Origin: Nematostella vectensis
Lineage: Eukaryota > Cnidaria > Anthozoa > Actiniaria > Edwardsiidae
Assembly: GCF_932526225.1 (NCBI RefSeq)
Contig: NC_064042.1
Coordinates: 6,439,540 to 6,503,539, forward strand
Length of the DNA: 64,000 nucleotides
Direction of reading: 5' to 3'
In this document: positions 11,286 to 24,160 of the stretch, one piece after another
Layout of the letters: the number at the start of each line of letters is the position of its first letter
Numbering within the stretch: the stretch's first letter is position 1
Notes under the pieces: generated by a model
Databases searched by the model: none
The model's input: only the letters and a program-made list of their open reading frames with translations
Told to the model about the DNA's origin: nothing
Program-made: the position numbers and the translations under genes

Positions 11286-12670
11286 GATGGCAAGGGCTCC
11301 CCCCACCAGCCCCAGTGCTGTTGTATTGGAATGGGTAAGCCCCAACTCCTCCCTCTTAGCCCCGGAAGTACGCCACCTGCAGTGGATCTAGGCCCTAGAA
11401 TGCCATGAGGTGTGGCCTCACTCATAACTGCATTGCCAGGAAGGGTGATGGCGTCTCCCCGAGACTAAAGCTTTGTCATATATATATATATAATCTAGCT
11501 ATAGACCACACTGTACGCAACTTATTTACTCAAGAACTATACCCCCCCCCACACACACACACACACACCTCGTGACAATCCAGCTCCTCCCAGCCTCCTA
11601 CAACGACTAGCAATTTGTGTTTGTTAAGTATCTAAATGTGTGGTGTGCTACATGTTCCTGTAATCCAGTTCTTGACTGCGAGTGGAATGGTAAATATACA
11701 TACATATTATTGTTATTGCCATTGCTATTATCATTGCTATTAAAAAGAAAGTGACGAAGCTTTTTCTCATGAGATCTCTTCATTTTGTTCCTTTATGACG
11801 TATATTGACTAAAACCGTTGAAAGAATATTGCCACTCTCTATATTGATCGTTGGAAAATCCAAGATGGCCGCCAATCCAAGATCTTAAATAAAGCGCTAC
11901 GACAACATACTTACAGCATACTTTTTTCGTGAAATCTATTAATTGTTGTCACTTAAGAATACATATTGACTAAAATATGTTTGAGACCATTTTCCAGTCT
12001 ATGACGAATTGTACACTCGGTATGAGAATAGCGGCAGCAACGGCATTTTTCAACAGAGAGCGCATTTTTTATTTTGTCTCCAGACAGCATACGCGGACTG
12101 TTTTCAAAAAGGGGCGCGGGAAAAATGCGCACAGCTCGTACTCGAGTAGCTTAGGGAGGGAACTCTACATCACGGATTATTAGAAGGTGCTGATACAAAT
12201 ACGTAGGGTGTATCTCAAAATGTTCTTGGCAGCAGATTTGATGTACTCAGCTACTAAATAGCCTACCATACTTGCGATTTTCCGATCTCCTATACTAGTC
12301 TTGTCGAAATACTAAAGCTTCTTGGTGCTGAATAGCATTTGTGTTAACCTATGCCATCTTTTGTGTTTTCCACATGTCAGTTTAATTTGTGATGGTTCTC
12401 CAGTGTGCTGGGGCGATAGCTCAACGATCAAAGACTTACTGGCTGTGGCATATTTGAAGTATAGAAGGTGGAAGAAACATCGGCAAGCACTAAGTATGCC
12501 GGCCATTAAAATTTACTCAGTGAGTCAATGGATAGGTTAGTAGAGATGCCCAACCACACTCTACAGCGATTCTTGGCACACATATCAGCCGCGCATCAGA
12601 GACTACGTGCTTGCGCATATACAAACAGAAGAAAATATGCCCATATTTCTATTTATGTACAGTTTAACGT

Positions 12671-12702
12671 GAATCTTATTTACGTTGTCGTAAATAAGAT
12701 TC
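12671..12702. repeat. Perfect 14 bp inverted repeat, 4 nt loop
   Basis: GAATCTTATTTACG, loop TTGT, then its exact reverse complement. A compact AT-rich hairpin in non-coding DNA. Confidence 0.85.
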
Positions 12703-13021
12703 GATCAAGCATTGTACAATGATATGTGGCAGAAACATTTTGAAGTTGTTTACTTCTAACAACTGCGAAAAACTTTTTTTTTATCCGTTTGAAGAGTGAC
12801 AACATTTATGCAAAGGTTGGACTGCTTGCCAAAACGGGTCTCTGTAAAATGAAGACAGGACCTTCACGGACTTACGCGGACCGGACCTCGGCCTTTTTAA
12901 TACACAAACATATACATAAAATAAAAAAATGTCGTCAAAGAAAAAAAGCTTGCTTACATTTTTCGTGGGAGTCCCAGTGCAAGTGTGCCGTTGTTGTGGG
13001 GCACCGGGGAACAAACAGAGT

Positions 13022-13631
13022 TTCTTTTTCATTACGGACTTTGCGCAAAATTACCGACTTGCTCCAGGTGCTGAAGTAGTTTGAAAAATCGGTAGCTGGA
13101 AAATCGGCAACTACCGTGAGAATAGTGACTTAATAAATGGGCTGCTTCGCTACTTTGTAGCAAGAGAAAACAAATATCACTCTGTCCAAACACTGAGCTG
13201 TCAGTTAACTCAATGGAATCTGTTGATTGCCGTTAGAACAGTAACCCTCTATTGGCTACTTCCCTGCATTGTATTAAGAAGACAAAAAAAAACCGCTCTG
13301 CACAAACACAATCGTAGATTGCCGTGAGAACAAACCTTTTATTGGCTACTTTGCAATTGTCCTGACATGTTGACTCATCGACGGCTGATTGATAACTGAT
13401 AGTTTTTGAGCCCGGGGGTGGGAGGAGCTTTCCCTTTTATAGCGGAACCTCGTGTTTAATGAACACGTCTATGATTCCGATACAGACAACGATCTACTCC
13501 CCATGTTTGAGGGGTAAAATAATACTTTCGCTAAACAAAAGATATAATGCTAATTGACATTGTTTTAATGCGAGGGATGTTTTAGCCTGCGAGCAAGTCT
13601 GTACTTTTGCGCAAAGTCCGTAATGAAAAAG
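13022..13631. repeat. Inverted pair of 42 bp segments
   Basis: 13022-13063 and 13590-13631 are reverse complements with few mismatches (core TTTGCGCAAAGTCCGTAATG on the plus strand at the right copy). About 525 bp separate them. They may be termini of an old element or two opposed repeat copies. Confidence 0.7.
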
Positions 13632-13796
13632 ACATCTCCGTCGCATATCCCCCACCCACACACACACACACAACATCGGCACACACATAAACTAATATAA
13701 GGAAAGCAGAGGTGCGCGATAAAGAAGTCGAGTCTACCAAACGGGAAGTTGAGTTGAAATAGTGACCCCCCAAAATATGTTCAGAGAACACGCAAA

Positions 13797-14045
13797 ATGC
13801 AGGCCCAAAGCCAGGGGGAGGGGGGTGCAGGGGGTGCGAGGGTGCGAGGGTGCGAACGCATCCCCCCACAACGGCCGAAGGTCCAATTTCGGTTCTCAAT
13901 GACGTGCTATTTGTAGACAAAACTATAAAGCACAAGCTAGATAACTCTGGTACGTAGCTAAATACGACAATAAAAGTCCAGTGAAGATACTGCAAAGGCA
14001 TAAAAAATCCCTCTTTGTTCTCATATGAAGAAAACGTCCCCCCCC
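13797..14045. mobile_element. Dispersed MITE-like repeat R2, copy 2
   Basis: Shares GAAGGTCCA.TTTCG.TTCTCAAT and GTGCTATTTGTAGACAAAACT with the copies at 331 and 36962. G/C-rich edges are retained. Confidence 0.6.
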
Positions 14046-14103
14046 CCCAAGGAATTTTTTTTTTCTTTTCGACAAATTTTAATTTATTTTGATATTTTCA
14101 TAC

Positions 14104-14555
14104 CTTGGTTATAAAACTCAGCATTCTTTCTTTGACAGCGTCTTCGTTAACTTTGCTGCAAAATGGAGGTAGCGTTATATGAAGCGAAGCGGTCGCTCGT
14201 TGAAGTACGATTGTCCCATGTGACAGAATGGTCGTAGCAACCGGTTCAATCACGACGTAAATACACGATTCACTCCACGTGAATTTCAAAGTTTTCGAAA
14301 AGTCAATGCCTGTATTGGACGCATTCAAAAAATGAACCCAAACCCTTATGTAGAGAGCATGGGACCGTTCGGACCAATGGGATGGCAGTGGGAACAAGGC
14401 TGTCGAAATGTTGTAGTAGTTGTCTTTCTTTGTGATGTTTTCAAGAGAAGGTTCGACGGTTGTAGATATCATAGCTTGGTAAATGTCGGAATTAGAGTTG
14501 AGGCATTTTCCGTGCGCGTTTTGGAGAAGATACACTAAGATCAAGATAATAACAT
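14104..14555 (-). CDS. First exon of an unidentified secretory or membrane protein
   Basis: Reading on the minus strand, an ATG at 14555 opens a frame that starts with a hydrophobic signal peptide of about 18 residues ending near AHG-KC. About 130 residues follow, with several NxS/T sites and two spaced Cys residues, as expected of an extracellular domain. The frame ends at a good splice donor (AAG then GTATGA at 14103). An in-frame upstream Met at 14643 is possible but would bury the signal peptide. Downstream exons should lie below 14100; I could not identify them. The gene is divergent from the helicase start at 14830, so the two may share a promoter. I do not recognise the family. Confidence 0.6.
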
Positions 14556-14689
14556 TTGACATGTTTAGTACATGAAACGGGTAGCGCCAGGGAATGAAGA
14601 AGCAAGGGCCCAACGACAGCTGGATGACAGTGCTAGGTGCCAACTGGTGTGCGGAAGTTCGCGGAAAACTTCACAACCACAGGGAGCCA

Positions 14690-14829
14690 AGTGTCACGTG
14701 ATAATGTTTACCCAGGCCCTCGCGCGGTCTAAAAATCAAAATGGCGGACGAACTTGCACCACGAGGCCTCTCGTAAAAATGCACCGATGATTAGATTTTC
14801 AAAAGCAATATTCAGGTTTTGAACTAAAA
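14690..14829. promoter_or_regulatory. Probable bidirectional promoter for the minus-strand secretory gene and DDX51
   Basis: The interval between the two divergent starts has a GTCACGTGAT E-box (about 14693-14702) and AAAATGGCGGAC (about 14737-14748), which matches the YY1-type motif common at housekeeping promoters. No TATA box is evident. Confidence 0.5.
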
Positions 14830-17800
14830 ATGGACCTGTTTCGTATAGAAAGATACTTAGGTGACGAAGAGTCGCCGGCTAAGTCGAGAAGCTTCTCAAT
14901 CAAGGAACATATCGCCCAACGAAGGCGATCTTTAAGAAAATTGTCGCCCAAAATCAACAACAACTCACAGCAAAATATTCAACAAGTTTCGAATCTTGGT
15001 GACGACGAAAAAGCCAAAGACACTATTGAAAATGAGGATTCTAAAAAGAAGAGGCATAAAGATAAAGATCATGACGAGGAACTTGAGGTAAAAATGAAGA
15101 AGAAGAAATCGAAGTCGACGAAAGTCGAGGTTGAACAGCTTGAGGAAGAGCTTTTAGATCTTGGTGAAATCGAGTCTATAAAAAAAATAAGCCAGAGAGG
15201 TAATGAAGAAGGTGAGAGTAAAGATGGGGACAATAGGGGGCTTGAGAAAGACCTCAAAATAGAGGACACAGACATAAATGGAGTGAGACAAGCGTCGGGT
15301 TTCACAGTGATTGGAAGAAACAAGAGAAAAAAGAAAATACACAATGTCCAACGAACTCTACCAGGCTGGCTATCCAACCCTGAGGTGATAAGCCCAGATT
15401 TTGATAAAGGAAAACTTCCGGTGTCTAGCTTACAATGTCTCTCCACATCCCTTCAAAAGAAACTTAAAGAACAAGATATCAACAGTTTCTTCCCAGTTCA
15501 AAGTTCAGTCATACCTGCAATCCTGTCAAACCTTGCTTCAGGGACTCTTGCTGGGCTAGGAGGATACCGTCCTTCTGATATCTGTGTGTCTGCTCCTACA
15601 GGAAGTGGTAAAACCTTGGCGTATGTGCTACCTCTAGTGCAGGCAATTTCACAATGCACTGTTTGCCATCTACAGGCCTTAGTGCTTTTACCTACAAAAG
15701 ACCTTGCGAATCAAGTTAAAAGAGTTTTTGATACTTTCATACAAGGCACAAGCGTCAGAGTGGGGCTAGCACCCTCAAATAAAACACTTCAGAAGGAGCA
15801 AGATAGTTTAGTTGGACAAAGGTAAGAACATACACATGTAGGGTTTCTAGATGGAATTCAATTTGTGCTCAATCACATGTTTCTTCTAATAATGGTCTTT
15901 GTTGATTATATAAAAATATATGTAGTATTTATTTATAGCATTTATACAACCATCATGTTCTAAGCACTTTTTATAAATGATACTTGATGATACTAATTAA
16001 GAATGACCATTTTGGAACTGAGAAAAACAAGCGGTAAATATTTTCTTGCCTAGGATCAGTAATGAAACTGTACAGTAACCTTTATAAGTTTTTATATAAA
16101 TCTCTGATCATTTTAGTTGTGGAAGCACAAGCCATGTGAATATCTTAGTAACCACCCCTGGTCGTCTGGTGGAACATATCTCCTCTACTCCTGGATTTAC
16201 TCTTCAACATCTGAGATTCCTAGTTATTGATGAGGCTGATCGCCTGCTTGACCAGTCCTACAACAACTGGCTGTCTAAAGTGATACATGCTGCCCAAGAG
16301 TCTGTGAATACACTCCCTTTAAATGATAGCAGGTTCGTGTCAATCCTCCCAATTTCTTCCAAACTATCCTGACTATTTGGTTGAAAAAATCAGATCCTAG
16401 GAAGCAATTCTAAAGAGGGGAGCACATTCTCCAGAACCAGATCATCAAATGGAAAATAAAAATACTAGGATCAAAGGTGAAACAAAGAGTTTAATAATTA
16501 AAATTTAAAATGGAAACATAATGAAAAAATGTGGGCTAGTGGATTAGTAAAATAACAAAAAAAAGTAATCCAGCCTTGCTCGAAAATACAAAATGCAGCT
16601 TGAATCCTGATTGTGTATTTTTCTATATTTGTAATAATTATGAAAGTTAAATACTGCATTCTGTTCTAATTCTTGTAGTTCATTTATGTTTCAACTTGGG
16701 ACAAAGAGAAAGCACCACAGGCACATCACAGCAGCCAGCTACTCCAAGATTCAGGTTCCTCTACAGAAGCTCTTATTTTCTGCTACAATGACCCACAGTC
16801 CTGAGAAACTAGCTGCCTTACAGCTGTACAACCCGATGCTGTTTGCTGTTTCTAATACTCCTGAGATGTCAGCAGAGAATGATGAAGATGCTGCAGGTAT
16901 AAAAGAGTTTGTTGCAACATACCTAGTATGGGGGGGGGGGGGGGGGGGCTAAAAAGATGAGTGATGTAGGGGCAGTAGAAACTGAAAGTATTTTGATGTG
17001 CTGTACTCACTTAGTTATTCCATGCACCTCTGTTGAATATACAAAGCAGTTTTGCATATTTTAAGACCAAATTTAAATTAATCTGTGCAGAGTACCTTGC
17101 TCTTTAAAGAGACTGTGGTGACAGTGAGCATGACATTGCCAGCACACACACAGGAAGATATTTTCCAGTACCGTTTTTACCAGAAATTGTGGAATTGTTA
17201 ATGCATGGAGCCTTGAGCGTTTTCAAGGGTTGTTGTTAGTTGTTCAAAATCAAATTAAGAATGACAAGGGTAAACCTTTTCCATACATAGGAACAAGCCG
17301 CTATAGTCTGCCGGTTGGACTGACAGATCACATGGCAGTCTGTAAAAATGGAGAGAAGCCTTTGATGGTGTTATTCCTACTTCTCAAGTGTGGATTTAAA
17401 GGTGTTCTTTGCTTTACCTCTTCACTTGAGGCAACTCACCGGTGAGTACAAGATAGAGGCTTAGCAAGGAATTCCCTTTCCCTCACAGGATTAGCAAGGC
17501 ATCTGCCACACAGGCTTATCAAGGTGTTCCCCACACAGGATTAGCCAGGCATTCCCACACAGGATTAGCAAGGCATCCCCACACAGGCTTATCAAGGTGT
17601 TCCCCACACAGGATTAGCCAGGCATTCCCACACAGGATTGGCAAGGCATCCCCACACAGGATTAGCAAGGCATCCCCCCCCACACGTTTAGCAAGGTGTT
17701 CCCCACACAAGATTAGCAAGGCATCCCACACAAGATTAGCAAGGCATCACACACAGGATTAGCAAGGTATCCCACACAAGATTAGCAAGGCATCCCACAC

Positions 17801-20800
17801 AAGATTAAAAAGGCATCCCCACACATGCTTAGCAAGGTGTTCCTCACACAGGCTTAGCAAGGTGTTCCCCACACAAGATTAGCAAAGCATCCCCCATACA
17901 AGATTAGCAAGGCATTCCCCTCACAGGATAAACAAGGCGTTACCTATGCTGGCTTAGCAAGGAATTGTTAGTGAGGCAGTCCCCAAATAGACTATGCAAG
18001 ACAGTCCACACATAGGCTAAGTAAGTCAACCCCTCACATAGGCTTAACTTGGTGTTCCCATCACAGGCTTAGCAAGACATTGTTAACAGTCCCCACAGCT
18101 TGGTAGGGCATTACCCACATACAGTAGTTTTATAACCAGCACACAAAGTTTACAGACTATTAGGCAACAGAGCTGTTAGGTAACCATCCACTAGACAACC
18201 ATCCTACTGTAAATTGTTAGGCAACCATCCACAAGGCAACCATTCTAAGTCTTTAGTCAACTGTCCACTTGGCAACTAACTTGTTAGTCTACTATGCACT
18301 AGACAACACCCCTAAATGGTTAGTTAACTGTCCACTGGACAACCCTTCTAAGTCATTAGTCAACTGTCCACTTGACAACTAAGTTGTTGGTTGACTATCC
18401 ACTAGACAGCCCTTCTAAGTCTAAAGTTAACTGTCCACTAGACAACCAACCCAATTCATTAGGTATCGGTTACCAGGCAACCATAACCAAGTTGTTATGT
18501 TACCACTTGAATAGATAATTCCACAAAAACACAGATTTCTATGTAAAATAGACCAATATGTTGGTCTGATGTGCTTTCTCTTTAACTGACTTGAACATTA
18601 TCAGAAAACTATATTATGGTGATGACGGTCATTGGGTGATCATTTGGGTTGGGGTTATGCACTAAATGGATATTACTGTACAGGGTTTGTGGTGGGGATA
18701 AAAGTGCAGTGCTGTACAGGTGTTAGGAGACATGCCATGTGGTAGAACCCTTCATGGTCTCCTCTACTCGTTTTCTTGGGTTTCATTGTTCTCCTTTTGT
18801 CATTGTCATGTGTTTTATTGTACATTTACCTTTCTTATGAGTGTGCCTGACACTTTATATTCTCATTGCCACCTCAACATCGAGCTAAATCAAGGAAGCA
18901 AAATGCATATTTTTTTCTGTTGTAAATCTCAGATTGTACTTGTTGATCAAACTGTATGGAGGGGTGGCTGTTGCTGAGTACTCCTCAAGCCTGACACCCC
19001 AGCAGAGGCGTGGCATCCTGAGAGATTTCAAACAAGGTGCCATTCAGATCATCATATGTTCAGATGCCATGGCGCGAGGCATGGATATCGACAATGTGTC
19101 CTATGTCATCTCTTATGATGCCCCCAATCATGCCAAGGGGTACATCCACAGGGTAGGAAGAACAGCAAGGGCTGGGAACCAAGGTATTCTTTATAATGAT
19201 GATAGTTATGATTGTAATTATGATAACCATGATAGTTACTGTGCTAATTTTGTTAAAGATGAGAGTTATGATGGTAATGATTATGATGAAGATAATGATG
19301 GTAATGGTGGCTCTGTTGGTAGAGGTCTTATGGTTATAGGTTTGAAGGTACAGTGGAAAGCTGGTGATTGTGGTGTAGGTGTGGTCGGATGATGGTTGTG
19401 ATGTTGTGGTTAGGTGATGGTAATGTAGGCGTGGCTGGAATGGTGTTGTTAGGTGATGGTTGTGTTTGTGTTGTTAGATGATGGTTGTGTAGGTGTTGTT
19501 GGGTGATGGTTGTGTTGGTGTTGTTGGGTGATGGATTTGTTGGGTGATGGTAGTGTAGGTATTGTTAGATGATGGTAGTGCTGGTGTTGTTGGGTGATGG
19601 TAGTGTAGATGTTGTTGGGTGATGGTAGTGCTGGTGTTGTTGGGTGATGGATTTGTTGGTGTTGTTGGGTGATGGTAGTGCTGGTGTTGTTGTGTGATGG
19701 TAGTGTAGATGTTGTTGGGTGATGGTAGTGCTGGGGTTGTTGGGTGATGGTATTGCTGGTGTTGTTGGGTGATGGTAGTGCTGGTGTTGTTGGGTGATGG
19801 TAGTGTAGATGTTGTTGGGTGATGGTAGTGTAGATGTTGTTGGGTGATGGTAGTGTAGATGTTGTTGGGGGATGGTAGTGCTGGTGCTGTTGGGTAATGG
19901 TAGTTCTGGTGTTGTTGGGTGATGGTAGTGTAGGTGTTGTTGGGTGATGGTAGTGCTAGTGTTGTTGGGTGATGGTAGTGTAGATGTTGTTGGGTGATTG
20001 TTGTGCTGGTGTTGTTGGGTGATGGATTTGTTGGTGTTGTTGGGTGATGGTAGTTCTGGTGTTGTTGGGTGATCGTAGTGTAGATGTTGTTGGGTGATGG
20101 TAGTGCTGGTGTTGTTGGGTGATGGTAGTGTAGATGTTGTTGGGTGATTGTTGTGCTGGTGTTGTTGGGTGATGGATTTGTTGGTGTTGTTGGGTGATGG
20201 ATTTGCTGGTGTTGTTGGGTGATGAATTTGTTGGTGTTGTTGGATGATGGAAGTGTTGGTGTTGTTGGGTGATGGTAGTGTTGGTGTTGTTGGGTGGTGG
20301 TAGTGTAGATGTTGTTGGGTGATGGTAGTGCTGGTGTTGTTTGGTGATGGTAGTGCTGGTGTTGTTGGGTGATGGATTTGTTGGTGTTGTTTGGTGATGG
20401 TAGTGTAGATGTTGTTGGGTAATTGTTGTGCTGGTGTTGTTGGGTGATGGATTTGTTGGTGTTGTTGGGTGATGGTAGTTTAGATGTTGTTGGGTGATGG
20501 TAGTGTAGTTGTGGTTAAGTGGTGGTAGTGAAGGTATTGTTGGGTGATGGTTGTGTTAGGACCGTGGTGATTTCTAGATGCATGTTATGAGATGCTGTAT
20601 TTGTATAATTTCCAGGTACAGCTGTCACATTGCTGCATAGTGATGAGGTGTTTTACTTCAAAATCCTGATTCAGAAGACAGGCCGTCACAAGATACCTAA
20701 ATACCGTGTGAAGGAGTCGGAGCTTGAAACTCTGATTGAAAAGTATAAAGAGACCCTTACTAAGCTTGAGCAGACCATCCTAGAGGAGAGAAACTATGGT

Positions 20801-20821
20801 CACAGAACAAGGACTAGATAG
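14830..20821 (+). CDS. DDX51: ATP-dependent DEAD-box RNA helicase, DDX51/Dbp6 type
   Basis: Inferred exons are 14830-15821, 16117-16332, 16679-16896, 17291-17441, 18933-19183 and 20616-20821. They total 2034 nt in frame, or 677 residues, close to human DDX51. A charged Lys/Glu-rich N-terminus of about 170 residues precedes the helicase core. Visible motifs in order: Q-motif region with [13 protein letters not shown] (I), [10 protein letters not shown] (Ia), TPGRL (Ib), DEAD (II), SAT (III), VLCFTSS (IV), a [12 protein letters not shown] segment (V) and [10 protein letters not shown] (VI). The long interval between DEAD and SAT, and the C-terminal basic helical tail, fit the Dbp6/DDX51 group. 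The known role of this family is in early 60S ribosomal subunit assembly in the nucleolus. All catalytic motifs are intact, so the gene is probably functional. Start chosen at the first ATG after the divergent promoter. Confidence 0.92.
16930..16948 (+). repeat. 19-G homopolymer in DDX51 intron 3
   Basis: A pure G run 34 bp past the exon end at 16896. It is one of many 14-21 nt G or C runs in this window. Confidence 0.9.
17447..18100. repeat. Degenerate minisatellite in DDX51 intron 4 (about 25-30 bp unit)
   Basis: Repeated CACACAGGATTAGCAAGGCATCCC-like units of variable length. A reverse-strand frame of 70 codons here is a repeat product. Confidence 0.85.
18120..18500. repeat. Second minisatellite in DDX51 intron 4 (about 43 bp unit)
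   Basis: Diverged units with TTAGTCAACTGTCCACT.GACAAC. It adjoins the previous array but is unrelated to it. Confidence 0.7.
19385..20560. repeat. 25 bp minisatellite in DDX51 intron 5
   Basis: About 45 copies of a unit close to GTTGTTGGGTGATGGTAGTG plus five variable bases (TAGAT or CTGGT). Strand-asymmetric (G/T on the plus strand). The helicase exons on both sides still join in phase. Confidence 0.92.
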
Positions 20822-21362
20822 AGAGAGTTGTCAAAAATAGAGACAGACAGAAGTCAATCACAATTCATGTCAAACAACCAATAGAAAATCAAAATTGATC
20901 AATTTTGACGGGGGGAGGGGAAAGGTACAGGACCCCCCCCCCACCCACTTCCCCCTAGAAAAATGATGTTAATTAAAAGAATTAATAAAAATTTTGAATA
21001 AAAGATTTGCGGAGAATTAAGAAATATTCCACCCCAGTTACCTCTCAGATTTATGATATGACGCTACTTTTCATAACATTTTAACAGTTTTAAGTTTTTA
21101 GCATTTAGTTCTTCTGGGAAGCATTTCCGAACATTTCGTCTCTGAAATTTGTCTGATTTTGCTAGGTAAAAAGGTATTTACAGGGGGAGGCAGAGTGGTA
21201 ACAAAAGTGTGAGTGTGTGTGTGCGTGGGTGTGTGCGTGCGTGCGTGCGTGCGTGTAAAATACACATTCGCTAGCGCACCCTGCCCGCATTTGAGCATTT
21301 CCAGTTTTGATTGACCTAACGTTTGCCTTGTACATAAAATCGCAGAGCAATGAAATCTTTAC
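20822..21362. other. DDX51 3' flank, non-coding, with GT/GC microsatellite
   Basis: No gene is seen. A GTGTGTGCGTGC-type microsatellite covers about 21208-21255. An AATAAA-like signal lies near 20996 and is a possible DDX51 polyadenylation site. Confidence 0.45.
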
Positions 21363-21642
21363 AATAGGGAACTTGCGCTAAGAGATCACGTGACTGTTTG
21401 GGTGGCTAACTAGCGCGCGCTCAGGCTTTTAGCGGCAAAATAACAGCAACAAAAAGCAACTTATTCAGCGGTTACGAAAAAAGTCAGAATTCTTTTATTC
21501 AGAGAAGGTTTAGTTCCATTTAAATATTTTATTTTTTCGTCCTCTGGTGTGACGGGCGCAGTTATTTCTGATTTTTATTATTTTTATTTTAAATTTTGCC
21601 ACCCAGGAAGGTCACGTGATCTCTTGGGGCAAGTCCCCTATT
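21363..21642. mobile_element. 280 bp MITE-like element with 32 bp terminal inverted repeats
   Basis: The left end 21363-21394 and right end 21611-21642 are inverted repeats with three mismatches and share AGAGATCACGTGAC. No coding frame lies inside. The target duplication is not clear. Confidence 0.75.
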
Positions 21643-21835
21643 ACTTTAACAGAAAACAATCTTAATCAAACAATTAGAAACACATTCTGATAACATTAAA
21701 AATACCTTAAAACACGCTGATCTTTAAAGGGGCCGTATTACGAGGTTCTTAAAATAATTTCCTTAGCGCGGAAATGTGAAGATTAAGCGTTTTTAACTAT
21801 CAGGTTCCAAACGCTCCAAGTAACGATGTGATGTC

Positions 21836-22135
21836 TGTCACACCTTTCGGTGGAATATACTTACCCAGTAGATGCGCTCCACATAAGGGAGTGGTGGGAG
21901 GGGCAAAATATCCCCGGATCCCGTGCTGAATCATGAATTTGCAGGGATTCAAGAGAGGGTGCAAACGTGCCACGGCTTGAATGGAAATGGGCCCAGGCGC
22001 CAGCGGTCATCCTCGATTTTAGCTTATGCTAATGTAGCATACATCTGATAAGTTTGGGGTCAGGTATCGGATAGCTTGGTGACCTCCTAACCCAGCGCAC
22101 CCAAGTAGTCGGGCCTCCGGGCCACAGCTCCCCGC
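21836..22135. repeat. Dispersed repeat R1, copy 2 (block order reversed)
   Basis: Block B (CACACCTTTCGGTGGAATAT, CTTACCC, GTGGTGGGAGGGG) comes first, then GATGAATTTGCAGG-type sequence, then block A (GATAAGTTTGGGGTCAGG). This is a circular permutation of copy 1, as expected if the family was once tandem. Confidence 0.7.
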
Positions 22136-22400
22136 CCAAACAGGTGCTTGAAAAGAAGGGACTGAGGACCGGGGAATGGTACCTCCTGACCCCAAACATA
22201 ACCAAGCACCACCGGAGAACAAGCACTTGAAGACCAAAGGTCGGGTCAACACGGGGAGCCCAGCAAAATAAAAAGCCAGCAGGTATGCATATCTACCAGG
22301 CACGCAAACCTGCCCTGCGGCCAACAGGCAGGCCCTACCCATCCGGTTTACCATCACCATACATTCCGTACGCCCGCTTGAGAAAAACGGTTTTTTTTAT

Positions 22401-22515
22401 GGTGTTACGGAGCACCAGCACCAAAAACACAATGGAACAAAAGCCAAAAACAAAGACAAGACAATTAAATATAGTACACAGGTCTTGAGCAGCAAACAGA
22501 GCTCTCCGTAACACC
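22401..22515. mobile_element. 115 bp MITE-like element
   Basis: The ends are GGTGTTACGGAG and CTCCGTAACACC, a perfect 12 bp inverted repeat. Non-coding. The flanks are TA-containing but a duplication is not certain. Confidence 0.65.
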
Positions 22516-24160
22516 TAGGAATACCAGAAAAACTTATTCGCCTCGCCAACTTGGTAGAACAAGGTGTAAGCACTATGTATGGCCATTGGCCTAACAGCAC
22601 GCTTCTACCAGCGCCTGAGTAACCAGCTGTCCTACGGACTAAATCTTTTCAAACCTGGAAATGTGCCGCTCTGTATCCGGGCACTACATATACCCGAACA
22701 CGCCAAGTTAGGAGTAGCAGACAAGACCCCTTGCATACCAGCTGGCGATGCCCGATCTGGTGAAATTTTCCGAAATAATAATAGCTTAAAGTGCAGGCAC
22801 ATGCCTTAAAGGGTAGCTCATATGTGTACTTTGAATGTATTGTAACCCTATATCATTACAGAAAGAGTTCGATATCAGTGTAGCCGCCTATTACACTGCC
22901 TCACACCCATATGCACGAACCCTTGCGTAATACGGGCACCTTACTTCGCGATAGGGCTTCAACGTCCCCGCCACGCCCCTTACCTCATAGGAAAAGAGCC
23001 CCTTAGAGGCTGGGATTCCCCTGGGGTGATTCAGCTGATAATCAACCGTCATTCTCCACGTGACGCAAGTCTCGAAGACCAATGGTTCACTCCGACTTCA
23101 CTCTCTCTGTCCCTAATAGCAGTACCTATTAGCAGTCCCATTAACGCCCCTGTTGCTTCCTAAAGCTCTCCCTGGCGGTAGAGAAACCGCGATTGTGCTT
23201 GCCAGTGCGGCACCGAGTGCACAGCATGACCTTATATGACGAGACGCAAATGATCTAAACTGTAAGTTCCCGATTTCCAGGGGTAATTATATTGCGGTTC
23301 CTGGAGCTCGTTTGTCTGTCAACTAGGGATTAACTTGTCAGCTTCTTTACCTGACGTTTTACAGTTTCAGCAACGAATCATACATTTACTCGACATATGA
23401 ATCTTTATGAATGATGGTGAACTCGCTGTCCTCTCCCGTTTCTTCAAAGTTATTCGACTCTATGAAACGCTTTTACATCCTTTCATTATGAGATTTGTGG
23501 TGAGCGGCTCTTTTGCAAAGTTGCAAAGAGTTTTCCTGCAACGATTCCAGGAAGAATTCGCTGGTAAAGCGAGAGAAACTGCTTGAATCAAAAGCCCGCC
23601 ACGACAGTGAGAGCAAAGGCGATTGATGCCCTTCTACATCAGTCGAACGACTGATTGCAACTCGTATCTAGGACGTCCACCCTCAACTCTATCACGCAGT
23701 ACCTCAAATACAAGGTATGTTGATTTTAAGGATACCCATTTTCGCTTGACATGCTAAACTTTGCATGGCCCGTATGCTGTATGCATCAAAGCCCGCCAAA
23801 ACTACTCTAGACCGAAAATTTCATAAAGCTTGCTATGGAAATATATAATCGTCTTGGGCAGGCTGAATAAAATCGTGTTTACAAACACAAAATACGTATA
23901 CAACTTAAATACTGGTTTGTGTCATTGATAGTCTACTGTAGAACATGATTTTTTATACCTTTCTACGGCAAACTAGAGAGCTACTCTTCCATATGAATAC
24001 AACCAAGAACCGCAACATATTCTGACACAGGATAATGAAAGTTGACAAACTGAGCCGTTTGTATGATCATGAAAATATAATATTGTTTAAAAATATCTAC
24101 TTTTCTGTGGAATTCTACTTACAGTATGACCTGCTTTTTTACTCTAACTTTCTAAATTTA
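22516..24160. other. Non-coding interval, nothing recognised
   Basis: GC-mixed sequence to about 23700, then AT-rich DNA leading into the satellite. Short frames only. The CpG content of 22900-23700 hints at an old unmethylated or RNA-encoding stretch, but no RNA gene could be named. Confidence 0.35.

Noticed and set aside
12312-12540. Overlapping frames of 64 and 72 codons on both strands
   Set aside because: Short, overlapping, no motif, no splice context, no repeat family.
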